NCBI RefSeq assembly: GCF_023566315.1
Contig: NZ_JAKNSU010000001.1
Reading direction: 5' to 3' (one strand)
Source of the DNA: Edwardiiplasma whartonense
Lineage (GTDB): Bacteria; Bacillota_I; Bacilli_A; Mycoplasmatales; Mycoplasmataceae
Length of the DNA stretch: 64,000 nucleotides
The notes below the pieces were generated by a model. It ran no database searches. It saw only the letters and a list, made by a program, of their open reading frames with translations, and had not been told where the DNA came from. The position numbers and the translations under genes were made by a program. The first letter of the stretch is position 1; each line of letters begins with the position of its first letter. Of this stretch, positions 21,277-32,129 are shown one piece after another.

Positions 21277-22426
21277 AAATGCTCAAATTGTTTTAGTTGA
21301 CCAAGTTATCAAGGGATGAATGGAAATTTTAGATGATAAGATTGTTAAAATTTGTCCAGGAGAAACTGATCAACTTGGAGTTGATCTCAACTGGTCTTGA
21401 ATCATGCCAGGATTTATTGATTGTCATGTCCATGGTGGGTATGGAATTACTTTTGAAAGTGGTCGAATTGAAGATTATGTTGAATATGCGAAAAAAACTC
21501 CCCAAGAAGGAGTTACTAGTTTTTGTTTAACTTCAGTTACCAATACGGTTGAAAAAAATAACCAGTATTATGCTGAATTTGGAAAGTTTATGCTTGAATT
21601 CAATCACGGAGAACAAGCTACTTGTTTAGGAGCGCATCTGGAGGGTCCTTTTATTGCTCCTAGCAAAAAGGGAGCTCATGATGCTACATTGCTAAAAAAA
21701 CCTGACATTAAGTTAACCCAACAATGAAATCAGTTAACCCATGGAAACCTAAAAATTGTCACCTATGCTCCTGAAGAACAGGATGGTAGTTACACGAAGT
21801 GATTAATCCAAAACAAGATTTTACCAAGTGCTGGACATTGTAACGTCGGAGCTAAGCAATTTCTTGAACAAGAATACTTGTTAGGGGTCCGTCATGTTAC
21901 TCATTTGTTTAACCAAATGAGTGGCGTTGATCACCACCATCCTGGACTAGTAGTTGCTGCAATGAATCGCGATGACATTTTATGTGAAGTAATTTCTGAT
22001 GGAATTCACTTAGATCCTTTAGTTTTGGAAATGATTTATAAAACTAAAGGATTTAAGGGGATCGTGATTGTGACTGATGGAATGATTGCTAAGGGAATGA
22101 AGGATGGTGATTATCTTTTAGGCGATTTACCAGTGACAAAAAAAGGTTTAAGAGTGGTTTTAAAAGGTACTGATACCCTGGCGGCTTCTCCGGCTGGTTT
22201 TGATCATAACGTGCGTACTTATGCACAATTATGTCAGATTCCGATGGTTGAACTAGCGCATATGAGTGCAACTAATATTGCTAAACAACTAAATATCATT
22301 GATCATACTGGGATGATTGCACCAGGAATGGATGCTGATCTTGTTGTTTTATCAAATGATTTAGTCGTTGAACAAACGATTATTAAGGGAAAGGTGGTTT
22401 ATCAAGGTGAACACAAAGACTTATAA
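21266..22426 (+). CDS. nagA: N-acetylglucosamine-6-phosphate deacetylase
   Basis: A 386-residue amidohydrolase that turns GlcNAc-6-phosphate into glucosamine-6-phosphate plus acetate, feeding amino sugars to glycolysis. Seen: the metal-site HxH in IDCHVHGGYG (His54, His56), Glu126 in AHLEGPF, His191 in SAGHCN, His213 in VTHLFNQM and the catalytic Asp271 in VTDGM. All are at family positions. ATG 21266 overlaps the recD2 end by 11 bases. A partner nagB is not in the window. The next gene starts inside its 3' end. Confidence 0.93.
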
Positions 22427-23054
22427 TTTAGCTAAGTATATTTCTACGATTGGGTCGGTGTTTTTATTTACTGGTCCGTTGTTGGGGTTTTTACAAGCTT
22501 GAAAAAACATCTTTCATCATAATCAAGCTGCTTTACAAGGGGTAAGTTTAACCTTGACCCTTCTTGGTGTATTTTTGGTTGGGATTTATTTATTAATTCG
22601 TCAGAACTTGAAGAAAAAAACTCCCTACGTTCATACTGCTAAAGATTTAAAGTTGTTTTATTCGAGTATCGGAGTTTATCTTAGTGGTGCTTTTTTTGCT
22701 TTAATCACTTTGATTTTTACCTTAACTCTAACTCCTGCAAAAACCATCATGATTGTTTTTGCTCCGTTTTATCTAATCGAGGTCTTGTGTTTAATTGCTG
22801 CTTCGATGCTTGAATCGATGAGTCGAGTTAATGAACAGATTTATCTTTACCAAGAAGAAAATAAGCGTTTAGAAGCAATCGCTAAGCAAGATCAAAGTGA
22901 ACAAGCTGCTTATTCTGAACAAGGAATTAAACGAACTAACGAAGGAAAATCACTGTTGAGTGAAATCGAAGTTACTCCTGTTGTTAGTGAAGATTTAAAA
23001 GCAGAAATTCAAAATGCTTTAAGTGAACAGTCACTAGAGGAGAATGAAAAATAA
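22407..23054 (+). CDS. Membrane protein with acidic C-terminal tail
   Basis: A 215-residue protein with about four membrane helices (STIGSVFLFTGPLLGFL; LTLTLLGVFLVGIYLLI; FYSSIGVYLSGAFFALITLIF; TIMIVFAPFYLIEVLCLIAA) and a long acidic, probably coiled-coil cytoplasmic tail. I do not recognise it. The start is read as GTG 22407, since no ATG is in frame before the first helix; it overlaps nagA by 20 bases and is the third gene of the recD2-nagA run. One TGA is read as Trp. The role is unknown. Confidence 0.7.
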
Positions 23055-23158
23055 GTTTCATTTTAAAATATTCTCAAAACAAAAAGCGGAAATTTCTGGT
23101 TTTCGTGGTAAAATTTCTCTTAGTTTTTAATTTTAAATAGAAAGTTTTGATTATAAGA

Positions 23159-24553
23159 ATGACTAAAAACAAAACCCAGCCCTATTATTGAGAAAATATT
23201 ATTGCAATTGCAGTAGTAGGGATTTTTTGTATTTTTGGCTTGATTAGTTGAATTGTTGCTAGTAATTATTCTTTGGATTTAAAGTTTTCTGAAGCCTTGG
23301 ATAATGGAATGAAGTACAAGTTTATCCGGTTTTGAACTATGTTTCGGGTATTAGATGGATATGAGGGAGTAGTTACTTTCATTCTGCCAATGGTGTTTGT
23401 GATTGCAGAATCCTTTCTTTTAGCGATGAAAAAAGCTCGTCCTCACGGATGGTTTGCTCACCATCATGCTTCTTTTACTTGAGTATACTTATTGATGGCC
23501 GCTTTATGAAGTGCAGGAATTACCTTAGAGTCAGTTTATTTTTTCTTTAGTAACCAAGGGTTTGGCCGGGGATACTGGTACTGGTTTCAAACTGGGTGAA
23601 GTTATCTAATTCCTGGATTTGTTGTTTCACTAACAATTCAGTTAGTTTATTTGTGAACTGCTACTTGGTATGTGCACTGAAAATTAGCTCGTCGTCACGA
23701 TTTTTTAACCAATCAATATTGAAAACGTGCTTGTGTGGCACTACTAACTATTGGTTTTATTTATATCCCAATTGCTGTCTTTAAATCTGGTCTCCGTAGG
23801 GAATACTTGTATAACATTAAGTTTGCAGACTTACTGACTCGGATGGAAACTGATTTTCCCCAACGATTTGCCTTCTATCTTAACCAGGGGGGGGTTGGTG
23901 GATGAGACTATGGTTTTAATCCTGATGCCTATTCTGATTCTGATTTAAAAAATTTGTTTGGAGAGCGTTATTTTGAATACGTGCAAAACCGTAAGGCTTA
24001 TATTCAAGAATGAATCCAAAACTGAAATACCGAAAATCCTGAGAATCCGATTACTTTAGTTAATAAATACTATTTCAATTTTCCTGGAAATAGTTCTCGT
24101 GATCTCTTTAATATTCCTCGTTCTAGGGAAGATTGAAACTATTTTGATTCAAACCAAACTTATCCTTGATATAAACCAACCGGGTGAGGAAAGTGGGGGG
24201 GCGATAACAACCTGTTAAAAGAAGCGATTCCTCACCAATCAGCTTTTCCTAGTGGCCATATGGCAGCCGCTTTTGGAATTTGTATGACAGTTTATATCTT
24301 TAAAGGTGATCGTCAAAAAAGTGTTGTAATTGGTCGTCGGATTGGGTTTGTTGCAGGATTAATTTTCTGTTTGGATATGTTCTTTTCTTTGGCAATTTCG
24401 TTAAGCCATTGATGAAGTGATCTTGGTTTTACGATGTTTTGGTTAGGACCAGCCCTAATAACAGCTTATGGAGTAACAATGTTGGGAACAAAAGTTTTGG
24501 TGAATCCGTTCTTTAAGTGAGTAAAGAATTGAAACCAACCTCACCAAAAATAA
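23159..24553 (+). CDS. PAP2-superfamily membrane phosphatase, first tandem copy
   Basis: A 464-residue integral membrane protein. The C-terminal third carries the PAP2 signature: YKPTGWGKWGGDNN (first motif region), SAFPSGHMAAAF (motif 2, catalytic His) and SLSHWWSD (motif 3, His and Asp). At least six hydrophobic segments are seen, and a 140-residue soluble insert precedes the PAP2 core (about residues 210-350). Family knowledge: PAP2 enzymes dephosphorylate lipid phosphates such as phosphatidate or polyprenyl pyrophosphate at the membrane. Very many Trp codons, mostly TGA. It has its own terminator at 24636. A close paralogue follows directly. The substrate is unknown. Confidence 0.85.
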
Positions 24554-24635
24554 TTCGCTTGATGCGAAAAAACTCTCAAAACGTAATGTGGATCAAATTG
24601 GAGTTAACTTATCAAGAAAAAAATAGTTATAGATT

Positions 24636-24676
24636 TGACAAGAAAACAACAAACTGCTCTTTTCTTGTCATTTTTT
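24636..24676 (+). terminator. Terminator between the two PAP2 genes
   Basis: 10-bp stem TGACAAGAAA/TTTCTTGTCA followed by six Ts. It separates the tandem copies into two units. Confidence 0.85.
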
Positions 24677-24707
24677 AGTTTTAATCGAAGAAAGGCATTT
24701 ATTTAAA

Positions 24708-26081
24708 ATGTTAAGAAAAATTAAAAACCCTTATAGTTGAGAAAATCTCCTTGCTTTTGGTGTGCTTGCTATCTTTTGTATTTTTGGCTTGATTAGTTGA
24801 ATTGTTGCTAGTAATTATTCTGTGGATTTAAAGTTTTCTGAAGTCCTGGATCATGGAATGAAGTACAAGTTTATCCGGTTTTGAACTATGTTTCGGGTAT
24901 TAGATGGCTTTGAAGGAGTAATTACTTTTATTTTTCCAATGGGATATATTGTTATTGAATCCTTCCTTTTAGCGATGAAAAAAGCTCGTCCTCACGGATG
25001 GTTTGCCCATTATCACACAACTTCTGTTTGAATTTATTTGTTCATGTCTGGAGGGTGAACTGCTGGAGTTACCCTTCGCTCTGTTACCTTCTTTTTTGGT
25101 GATCAAGGGTTTGGTCGGGGATACTGGTACTGGTTTCAAACTGGGTGAAGCTATCTAATCCCTGGATTTGTCATTTCACTAACAATTCAGTTAGTTTATT
25201 TGTGAACTGCTACTTGGTATGTGCACCAAAAATTAGCTCGTCGTCACGACTTTTTAGTTCAGCAGTATTGAAAGCGCGCTTGTGTGGCACTACTAAGTAT
25301 TGGTTTTATTTATATCCCGGTTTTAATTCTAAAAACTGGTTTTGGTCGCCCGTATTTATATAACATTCGCTTTGGTGATTTATTTGTCAAAATGCAAAGT
25401 AAAGCTCCAGAACGTTTTGCTCATTACTTGAATCAAAGTCCAACTACTTGGCATCGTAACGCAGGTTTTAACCCTGATCCTTACACTGCTGAACAATTAA
25501 AAGCCTTGTTTGGTGAACGGTATTATCAGTATGTTGAAAATCAACAACAACTGGTGCAGACTTGAGTTGATGATTGAAATCAAAATCATCCTGCCAACCA
25601 GATTGCAATTAATAACCATTATTACTTCAATTTTCCTGAAAATAGTCCTCGTGATCTCTTTAACAATCCTCGTAGGGGTTGAAACTACTTTGATTCAAAC
25701 CAAACCTATCCTTGATATAAACCAACCGGACAAGGGAATTGAAACGGAGATAATAACTTGTTAGCAGCAGCAATTCCTGATGAAGGTGCATTTCCTAGTG
25801 GTCATATGGTAGCAACTTTTGGGATTTGTTTGACAGTTTATCTTTTTAAAGATGACCATGATAAACAAGTAGTTATCATTCGTCGGATTGGGTTTGTGAT
25901 TGGTTTAATCTTTTATCTAGATATGTTCTTTTCTTTAGCAGTTTCTTTAAGTCACTGGTGAAGCGACTTGGGATTTAGTATGTTTTGAACTGGCATTGGG
26001 GTTTTACTTGCACATGTAACAATGCTCTTGATTAATAAATTTTTAATTCTGCCCTTTTTTAGATGGGTTAAAATTAGTTAA
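24708..26081 (+). CDS. PAP2-superfamily membrane phosphatase, second tandem copy
   Basis: A 457-residue paralogue of the preceding gene, with the same layout and the same motifs (YKPTGQGNWNGDNN, GAFPSGHMVATF, SLSHWWSD). DNA identity is very high in patches: 23225-23358 and 24775-24907 differ at about four positions. The middle soluble domain and the extreme termini have diverged. This pattern fits duplication with later divergence, or gene conversion of the membrane part. It starts at ATG 24708, after a weak GAAGAAAGG site. No clear terminator follows before ldh. Confidence 0.85.
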
Positions 26082-26211
26082 GATTATCTTCATTCACCAA
26101 TTTCCCAACTAGTTGAATCTAAAAATTAGCACTTTTTTATCAACTAAGCTTGAATAAAACTGAGGGTGGATAAACTTTAGAAAACCCCCTGCTAATTGTT
26201 GCTTATCGTTA

Positions 26212-26217
26212 TATAAT
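26212..26217 (+). promoter_or_regulatory. Probable -10 element of ldh
   Basis: A perfect TATAAT 55 bases before the ldh ATG. No convincing -35 is seen. Confidence 0.45.
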
Positions 26218-26272
26218 CAAAATAGAGTGGTTTTTCGTAAAGAAAACAAATTGATGATAGGAGATAAAAAGA

Positions 26273-27229
26273 ATGAAAAACACCGCAAATAAAGTTGTCT
26301 TGATTGGAGCTGGTGCAGTTGGAACTTCCTTCTTATATTCTGCAATTAACCAAGGAATTGCTGCTGATTATGTGCTGATTGATGCTTTTCCAGACGCTGC
26401 AGAAGGAAATGCATTAGATTTAGCTGATACTGCTGCTGTCCTTCCGACCCCCTTTGCTCGCATTAAGGCGGGAAGTTATCAGGATTGTCAGGATGCTGAT
26501 GTTCTGGTAATTACTGCTGGTCGTCCTCAAAAACCAGGAGAAACCCGTTTAGATATGGTTGCTGGTAACGCCCAAATTATGAAGTCAATTGCTTTGGAAG
26601 TAAAAGCTTCTGGTTTTAGTGGGATTACTGTGATTGCCTCTAACCCAGTTGATGTTTTAACCTTAGTGTATCAAGAAGTAACTGGTTTTGACCCTCACAA
26701 GGTTATTGGGAGTGGAACTACTTTAGACTCAGCTCGTTTAAGAAGATTAGTTGGAGAAAAATTAGCAGTTTCTCCAACTAATGTCGAAACCTTTTTAATG
26801 GGAGAACACGGTGATTCATCAGTAGCTGTTTGATCACATGCGACAATTATGGGTCAACCTTTAAGTAAATACATTGAAAGTAATCAAATTACTCAACAAC
26901 AATTAGATGAAACTCGAACTCAAGCAATTAACATGGCTTATCGAATTATTGAATTAAAACGAGCTACTTTTTATGGAATTGGTGCTTGTTTAACCAGAAT
27001 TGTTAAAGCTATTCTCAATGATGAACGTTCAACTTTAATGGTTGGTGCGAAACTGAGTGGTGAGTATGAAAATAGTGATTTGTATACAGGAGTACCAGCA
27101 ATTATTTCTGCTCAAGGGTGAGAAAGTATTATTGAATGGGATTTAACCAAAGAAGAACAAACACAATTTAACCAATCTTGTGCAACTTTAAACCAATCAA
27201 TTCAAAAAGCTCGCGAAGCAATTAAGTAA
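26273..27229 (+). CDS. ldh: L-lactate dehydrogenase
   Basis: A 318-residue NAD-dependent lactate dehydrogenase, which reduces pyruvate to L-lactate and regenerates NAD+ at the end of glycolysis. Seen: the Rossmann motif VVLIGAGAVGTSF at residues 8-20, the substrate loop AGRPQKPGETRLD (with the conserved Gln-Lys-Pro-Gly and Arg), IASNPVDVLT, GSGTTLDSARLR and the catalytic His179 in GEHGDSS. GQPL..Y follows. It is preceded by AGGAGA and closed by a hairpin terminator, so it is a single-gene unit. The marked Gln in the substrate loop favours lactate over malate dehydrogenase. Confidence 0.96.
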
Positions 27230-27240
27230 ATATTGGTGCA

Positions 27241-27265
27241 AAACTTCCCTTAGGGAAGTTTTTTT
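27241..27265 (+). terminator. Terminator after ldh
   Basis: 9-bp stem AAACTTCCC/GGGAAGTTT with loop TTA and a long T-run. Confidence 0.9.
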
Positions 27266-27360
27266 GACATCAATTTTTCAACTGCTGAGGTTTTCTTACA
27301 GGCAAAACGTTATAATTAAGAATATTAATCATTAGAACATAAACGATAAGGGAGAATTTA

Positions 27361-28404
27361 ATGACACCAGTTCGGAAAAAGATTATTGCTAGTTTAACTC
27401 CAGTACTTCAAGAAAAAATTTTGACTGAAGTTAAGGAAGGTAAAGAAGCACGCCAGGTCATGCGCGATTTAAGCTTCTTTTTACAAGATTTTGATAAAGA
27501 GATGATGAAAATCACTTACAACTACGTGAAGTTTTTAGAGTCAGTTTGTCAGAATGGTAAGGATACTAGCGCTGCATTTGAGCAGTTTTTAAATAAAATG
27601 GATTACCGGTATGATCATCCTGTGATTGGTGATACTGAAACCAAAACTGATGCCACCCTGCTTGATGATACAACCACTTTTTTAGCAGGTGATTTAAACA
27701 CTCGTGAAAGTGATCGTCAAAAGTATGATGAAATGATGAGTAAACTACAACATACTCAAGTTAGAGTGGTTGGTGAAGAGGTTAAGCGAGTTAGTCAGGC
27801 TGATGAAGTTGAAAAAACAGGAGTAACAGTTGCTGATTTGCTAGATAAGGAACAAAAGATTGTTCAAGCATTGACTGACTTATCAGATTCAATTCATATT
27901 CGTAACTTGTATAACGACAATATGGAAGAAACTTTCAGTGGTTTGTTAAAAACGATTCTTACTTCAGTTAACGAATTGAGTGAAAAGTATACCACTTTAG
28001 CACAACAAGTTGATGAACTAAGTGGTCAATTAACTGATTTGGAAATTAAGACTTTAAATAGTGTTGCAAAAATGCTAAACAAGGCAAAAAGTGACCATTC
28101 ACCAACAACAATTTCTAATAATTTGGAAATTGATAATAACCAAGAACTGGTTGCTTTTATCCAAAAGCAACCTTCAAGTAATGAAGAGGGAGTATCTCAA
28201 GCAGAAGTTAATGAAGAATTGACGATGATTGAAGAAATTTTTACAATTGGTGAGGAAGTTTTTTATCAAGAAGAGATTTGAACAATCATTCAAGCTAGTC
28301 AAATCAAGAATAGTGTTACTGACGAAGAGGAAATTCGGATCAAAATTAAAAACAATTTAACTCAAGAAGAGTTATGAGTTGGGTTTGAAGAAATTGATAA
28401 GTAG
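27361..28404 (+). CDS. Unknown acidic helical protein
   Basis: A 347-residue soluble, acidic, mostly helical protein with probable coiled-coil parts (residues 160-260, for example LNSVAKMLNKAKSD). I do not recognise it. It starts at ATG 27361 behind AAGGGAG, with a TATAAT at 27311-27316 as a likely -10. It has no signal peptide. Two TGA codons near the end are read as Trp. It is followed by a hairpin terminator at 28505, so it is probably its own unit between ldh and the PTS gene. Confidence 0.7.
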
Positions 28405-28504
28405 TTTTTGGAAATAAAACTGGAAAATAAAACCAGAGAATTCTCTGTTTCATCTTGTATTGTCTGGAAAAATTTTATAAATTATGTAGTGTTGCTAAAT
28501 GTTG

Positions 28505-28526
28505 AAAAAAGGCTGCTGCCTTTTTT
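28505..28526 (+). terminator. Terminator in the leader between the 27361 gene and the PTS gene
   Basis: 9-bp stem AAAAAAGGC/GCCTTTTTT with a 4-base loop TGCT. It lies 42 bases before the PTS start. It may simply end the upstream unit, or it may control PTS expression by antitermination. Confidence 0.75.
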
Positions 28527-28568
28527 GATGTTTGGTTTAACTATAAAAAAGAGAAAGGAAAATAAAAG

Positions 28569-31226
28569 ATGCCTAAACAGCAAATTATTGGTGCTACAAA
28601 TAAAACTGTAAATGATTTTATTAAGGACCAAAATGTTGATGAATTAGCTCGCAGTCAAGAAGAATTTTTAGTCAAGAGTTATAACAAAACTAAAGCGAAA
28701 ACTTTTTTCCATAAACTTGGTAATTCATTAGGATTAGTTGTTGTCACCTTGCCTTTAGCTGGTTTACTGGCTGCTATTGGTGGGGTTGTCTTAACATATG
28801 CTGGTAATGAAGGAGTGGCTACTCTGGGGTTAGTTTTAAAGGGAATGGGTCAAACTGTTCTTTCTAACATGGGATTACTCTTCATGCTTGCAATTATTAT
28901 CGGATTTACTGGCAATAAAGGAATGGCAGTTTATGCAGGGTTACTCGCCTACATAGCCTTTGTCGCCTTTTCGATTCCCTTCATTCGTTGAAATGGTGGG
29001 GACATTAACGGAACTAAGTTTTCAATTTGGTTCTGACATGATTTAGAAAAGAGTACTCAATTAACCAGCGTCTTGGGATTGGGAACAGGAGCTGTTAGTG
29101 AACTTGGTGGTAAAGAATACTTAGTTCACAACTCATGACAAGGATTAGAAAGTTTAAACACTGGAGTTTTAGGAGGAATTTGTTTAGGGTTCATTTATGT
29201 TTGAACTTATAACCGTTTCAAAGACCTAAAATTACCAACTGCTTTTGCTTTCTTTGAAGGAGAAAAGTTTGTCGCTTTACTAAATATTGTCCTTGCTCCA
29301 ATTGTTGCAAGTACGTTTATTATTGTTTGACCAGCAGTTAACTACGGATTGGGATATATCGGAATTGGGTTAAGCTACTTACCCTTTGGATTAGATTCCC
29401 TATTATATGGATTTGTAACTAGATTATTACTTCCATTTGAAGCCCACCCAGCGTTCTACGGACCGTTATGATGAACTTCAGCTGGAGGTCAATTAGGAGC
29501 TAACGAATATAAAATCGTTGGTGCAGCTGTGGCTAGAATTTATGGAGGATTAGCTCCTGGTGTTGGCCAAGAGTTAAACTTCTATGCTCATGATGTCACA
29601 AATTATTTAAATGGTATTAAGTTAAGTGATGGAACAACTTTGTATGACTTTATTAAAAATACAATCGGAGTAAACGGAACTGGATCTAATGGTTTTGAAG
29701 CTATTCGTCAACAATTGTATGATGGTATTATTCAAGCATTTAGAGATTCAAACAAAACTATTACTGATGCTCAAAATGCGCAGTTAAACGATTTGTTTAC
29801 CCAAGCATATAGTAGTATTAACTGAACGATTGTCGGGGATCAATTTATGACCATGGAATTGGTAAATAATAACCCTTACTTCGACCTTCGTGATGCTTGA
29901 GCAGTTAACTTAAAAGTTACTCGCTTTATTTCTGGAGGATATGCCAATGATTTATTAATCATTCCAACAGTTGGAATGGCTATGTGGTCAACTTTAGATA
30001 AAGAAGCTCGTAAAAAGAAATTTGGATACTACATGGGGGCAGTTGTAACTTGTGTTGGTTTAGGAATTACTGAACCAATCGAATTCTTATTTGCCTTCTC
30101 AGCTCCATTAATTTTCTTTGGATTCTATGCTCCATTCTTCGGACTTTTCTTTGGTGCAGCTAACTTGTTCCAAGTGAGATTGGGTTCAACCTTCTCTCAA
30201 GGATTGTTAGACTTTGTGGTTAACGGAATTATTCCAACTGCAACTAGAAAACATGAAGCAGTAGCACAAACTAACATCTATATTCCATTTATTCTTGGTT
30301 TAATTGGAGCAGCAGTTGCGTTCCCATTATTTAGATGAATCTTTATTAAGTTTGAATTTGCTGCTCCAGGATCAAAAGCAGCAGAACAAGGTATTGGAGT
30401 TTCTACTTCAAAATACCAACGTATTAAAGAAGATTATGATGGATTAGTACTTTACTTTGGAGGTTTAGAAAACATTTCTGATGTAGAGCCAAAAGATAAA
30501 GGTCAAGTGATTGTCACAGTTAAATCACCAGAATTAGTGGTTAATAACGCCTTTACCCAAGATAAATTGAATCAAACCTTACAAAAAGATCACAAGTATA
30601 CAATTGATGTTGTTTCTAATCAAGGAATTGAATATTTAGAAATGATTGAAGGCATTGTTAAAATGCGTAATGACGATCTTGAACGTCAGGTTTATCTAAA
30701 AAACTTGAAAAAGAGTTTCAAAGAACTTATTAAAACTACCCGTGATAAAAAAGATCAAGCAGCAGCGCAAACTTTAAGAACAAAGATTAATGAAAATATC
30801 AAAGTCTTTAAAGCAAAATTAGTTCACGCTGAAAAAATTAACAAGATTAACGCTCACTGAGAATTTAAAGAAGATCAATTACTAAATACAAGTGAAATTG
30901 ATAAACTGAAATATAAACATACAGTGAAGATGTGAGCCTTAAGCCATCAACAAGAACGTCAAATAGCAAAAGCTGATTACCAAATGGCTTTAAAATTAGC
31001 TAGTGACAAGGATGAAAAAGCAACTTTAAAGAGTGATTATCAAAAACAACTTGATGGTTTAAAACCACAAAAAGAATTGATGAAAAAAGAAAAAGCAGCG
31101 TTCAAAACTAAACTTAAAGCTTTGCAAAAAGAAAAAAAGACAGAATATAAAAAACAACGTGCTTTAGCAAAACAAGAAGCTGCAAAAACAAAGAAGATTA
31201 AAACTTCAAAAACTAAGAAAAAATAA
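28569..31226 (+). CDS. Glucose-family PTS permease EIIC with degenerate EIIB-like domain
   Basis: An 885-residue protein. Residues about 45-600 are the EIIC membrane domain of the glucose/N-acetylglucosamine PTS family (LPLAGLLAAIGGVVL; FEAHPAFYGPLWW; GLGITEPIEFLFAFSAPLIFF; the N-terminal EIIC motifs are intact). Residues about 620-695 look like an EIIB fold: LVLYFGGLENISDVEPKDKG, then VIVTVKSPELV. In working EIIB the same place reads CxTRLR, and the Cys carries the phosphate; here Lys642 stands in that position and the TRLR is gone. A 190-residue lysine-rich coiled-coil tail follows. It could transport sugar using another EIIB, or act as a sensor. No ptsH, ptsI or crr is in the window. Confidence 0.85.
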
Positions 31227-31281
31227 GCCTTTCTAATGATTTTTAACCACTTAATTTGTTTAGTTTTAACCAATTTTCAGG

Positions 31282-31287
31282 TATAAT
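31282..31287 (+). promoter_or_regulatory. Probable -10 element of rpsU
   Basis: TATAAT 32 bases before the rpsU ATG; a TTGTTT at 31257-31262 gives a 19-base spacer, so the -35 is uncertain. Confidence 0.45.
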
Positions 31288-31319
31288 ATAAGGGAAATGA
31301 ATTGGTGGTGAAATAGATC

Positions 31320-31484
31320 ATGGCAAGCGTAATTGTGCACGAAGGTGAACCAATTGATAAGGCTTTAAAGCGTTTCCAAAAAGTAGCTTCAGTAAATAAA
31401 GCTGAGGCAAGAAAAAGGGAATACTACTTAAGCAAAAAAGAAAAACGTATCTACAAGCAAAAGCAGAATCGTCGATACAAGTAA
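31320..31484 (+). CDS. rpsU: 30S ribosomal protein S21
   Basis: A 54-residue basic protein beginning MASVIVHEGEPIDKALKRF and ending in a Lys/Arg/Gln-rich helix. This is the S21 pattern, with the usual VxxGEpld.ALkRFk start. It sits on the 30S subunit near the 3' end of 16S rRNA and helps initiation. It is very short, as usual for S21. It has a -10 element and a GGTGGTG ribosome site, and a strong terminator follows it. It does not overlap ruvA. Confidence 0.95.
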   Translation: MASVIVHEGEPIDKALKRFQKVASVNKAEARKREYYLSKKEKRIYKQKQNRRYK

Positions 31485-31502
31485 TGTTCATTGCATAATT
31501 TT

Positions 31503-31535
31503 AAAAGTACCAAGGCATATTTGGTACTTTTTTTG
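31503..31535 (+). terminator. Terminator after rpsU
   Basis: 11-bp stem AAAAGTACCAA/TTGGTACTTTT, 7-base loop and eight Ts. It lies upstream of ruvA, so ruvA needs a further promoter or readthrough. Confidence 0.9.
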
Positions 31536-31565
31536 TTTTTCTCCGTATTCTTTAATGGGGTAAAA

Positions 31566-32129
31566 ATGCTTGACAGTCTCTTATTAAAGCCATCAAATCA
31601 TTATTTAGAAGAAGATCAACTTTATTTTCTGGTTCAAGATCAAACCTTTATTTATCAGTTAATCATTTATAAAGCACAAGTTTCTACCAAAAAGGTTTAT
31701 TTATTAGTTTATCACAATGAATTTAATACTATTTGGTTAGCTTTTTATAACCAACACGAACGAACTTTATTTCGAGAATTATTAAAAATTCCTGGAATTG
31801 GTTTGAAAAACGCTCAATTGCTGGTGAAAAGTTACACTTACCAAGAAATTTTGATGATTGTTAAAACTAATAATGAAGCTAAATTACTTGAATTAAAAGG
31901 AATTGGCACTAAAATGGCTAAAAATGTCATTACAAAACTCCAAAAAACGCTTTTTAACGTGACTTATTCTTCGCGTGAAGAGGAATTGATTAGTTGTTTA
32001 ACCCGTCTTGGTTATTCTCGAATTAAAGTGTTAAATGTCATTAAAAATTTAGATTTAACCAGAAATGATGAAGAATGTTTGCAGTTTTTATTAACGTGGT
32101 TAGGAGGAGAAGTTAATGAATCAAGATAG
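31566..32129 (+). CDS. ruvA: Holliday junction branch migration protein RuvA
   Basis: A 187-residue, somewhat divergent RuvA that binds Holliday junctions as a tetramer and loads RuvB. Seen: an N-terminal OB-like domain, two helix-hairpin-helix motifs (LLKIPGIGLKNAQLLV and LLELKGIGTKMAKNVITKL, around residues 73-125), and a short C-terminal domain III (EEELISCLTRLGYSRIKVLNVI). The N terminus is shortened against the usual MIxxL start. I chose ATG 31566, preceded by AATGGGG; the open frame upstream (from 31491) overlaps the rpsU terminator. The ruvB ATG lies inside its last 14 bases. Confidence 0.9.
   Translation: MLDSLLLKPSNHYLEEDQLYFLVQDQTFIYQLIIYKAQVSTKKVYLLVYHNEFNTIWLAFYNQHERTLFRELLKIPGIGLKNAQLLVKSYTYQEILMIVKTNNEAKLLELKGIGTKMAKNVITKLQKTLFNVTYSSREEELISCLTRLGYSRIKVLNVIKNLDLTRNDEECLQFLLTWLGGEVNESR

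Noticed and set aside
23596..23784. Out-of-frame open frame that seems conserved between 23596-23784 and 25145-25363
   Set aside because: The conservation comes from the near-identical DNA of the two PAP2 paralogues in their true frame.
28408..28611. Small frame in the PTS leader
   Set aside because: It crosses the 28505 terminator and the PTS start, with no ribosome site or family pattern.
31491..31565. Longer N terminus for ruvA from TTG 31491
   Set aside because: It would lie across the rpsU terminator and does not match the RuvA N terminus; ATG 31566 has a ribosome site.
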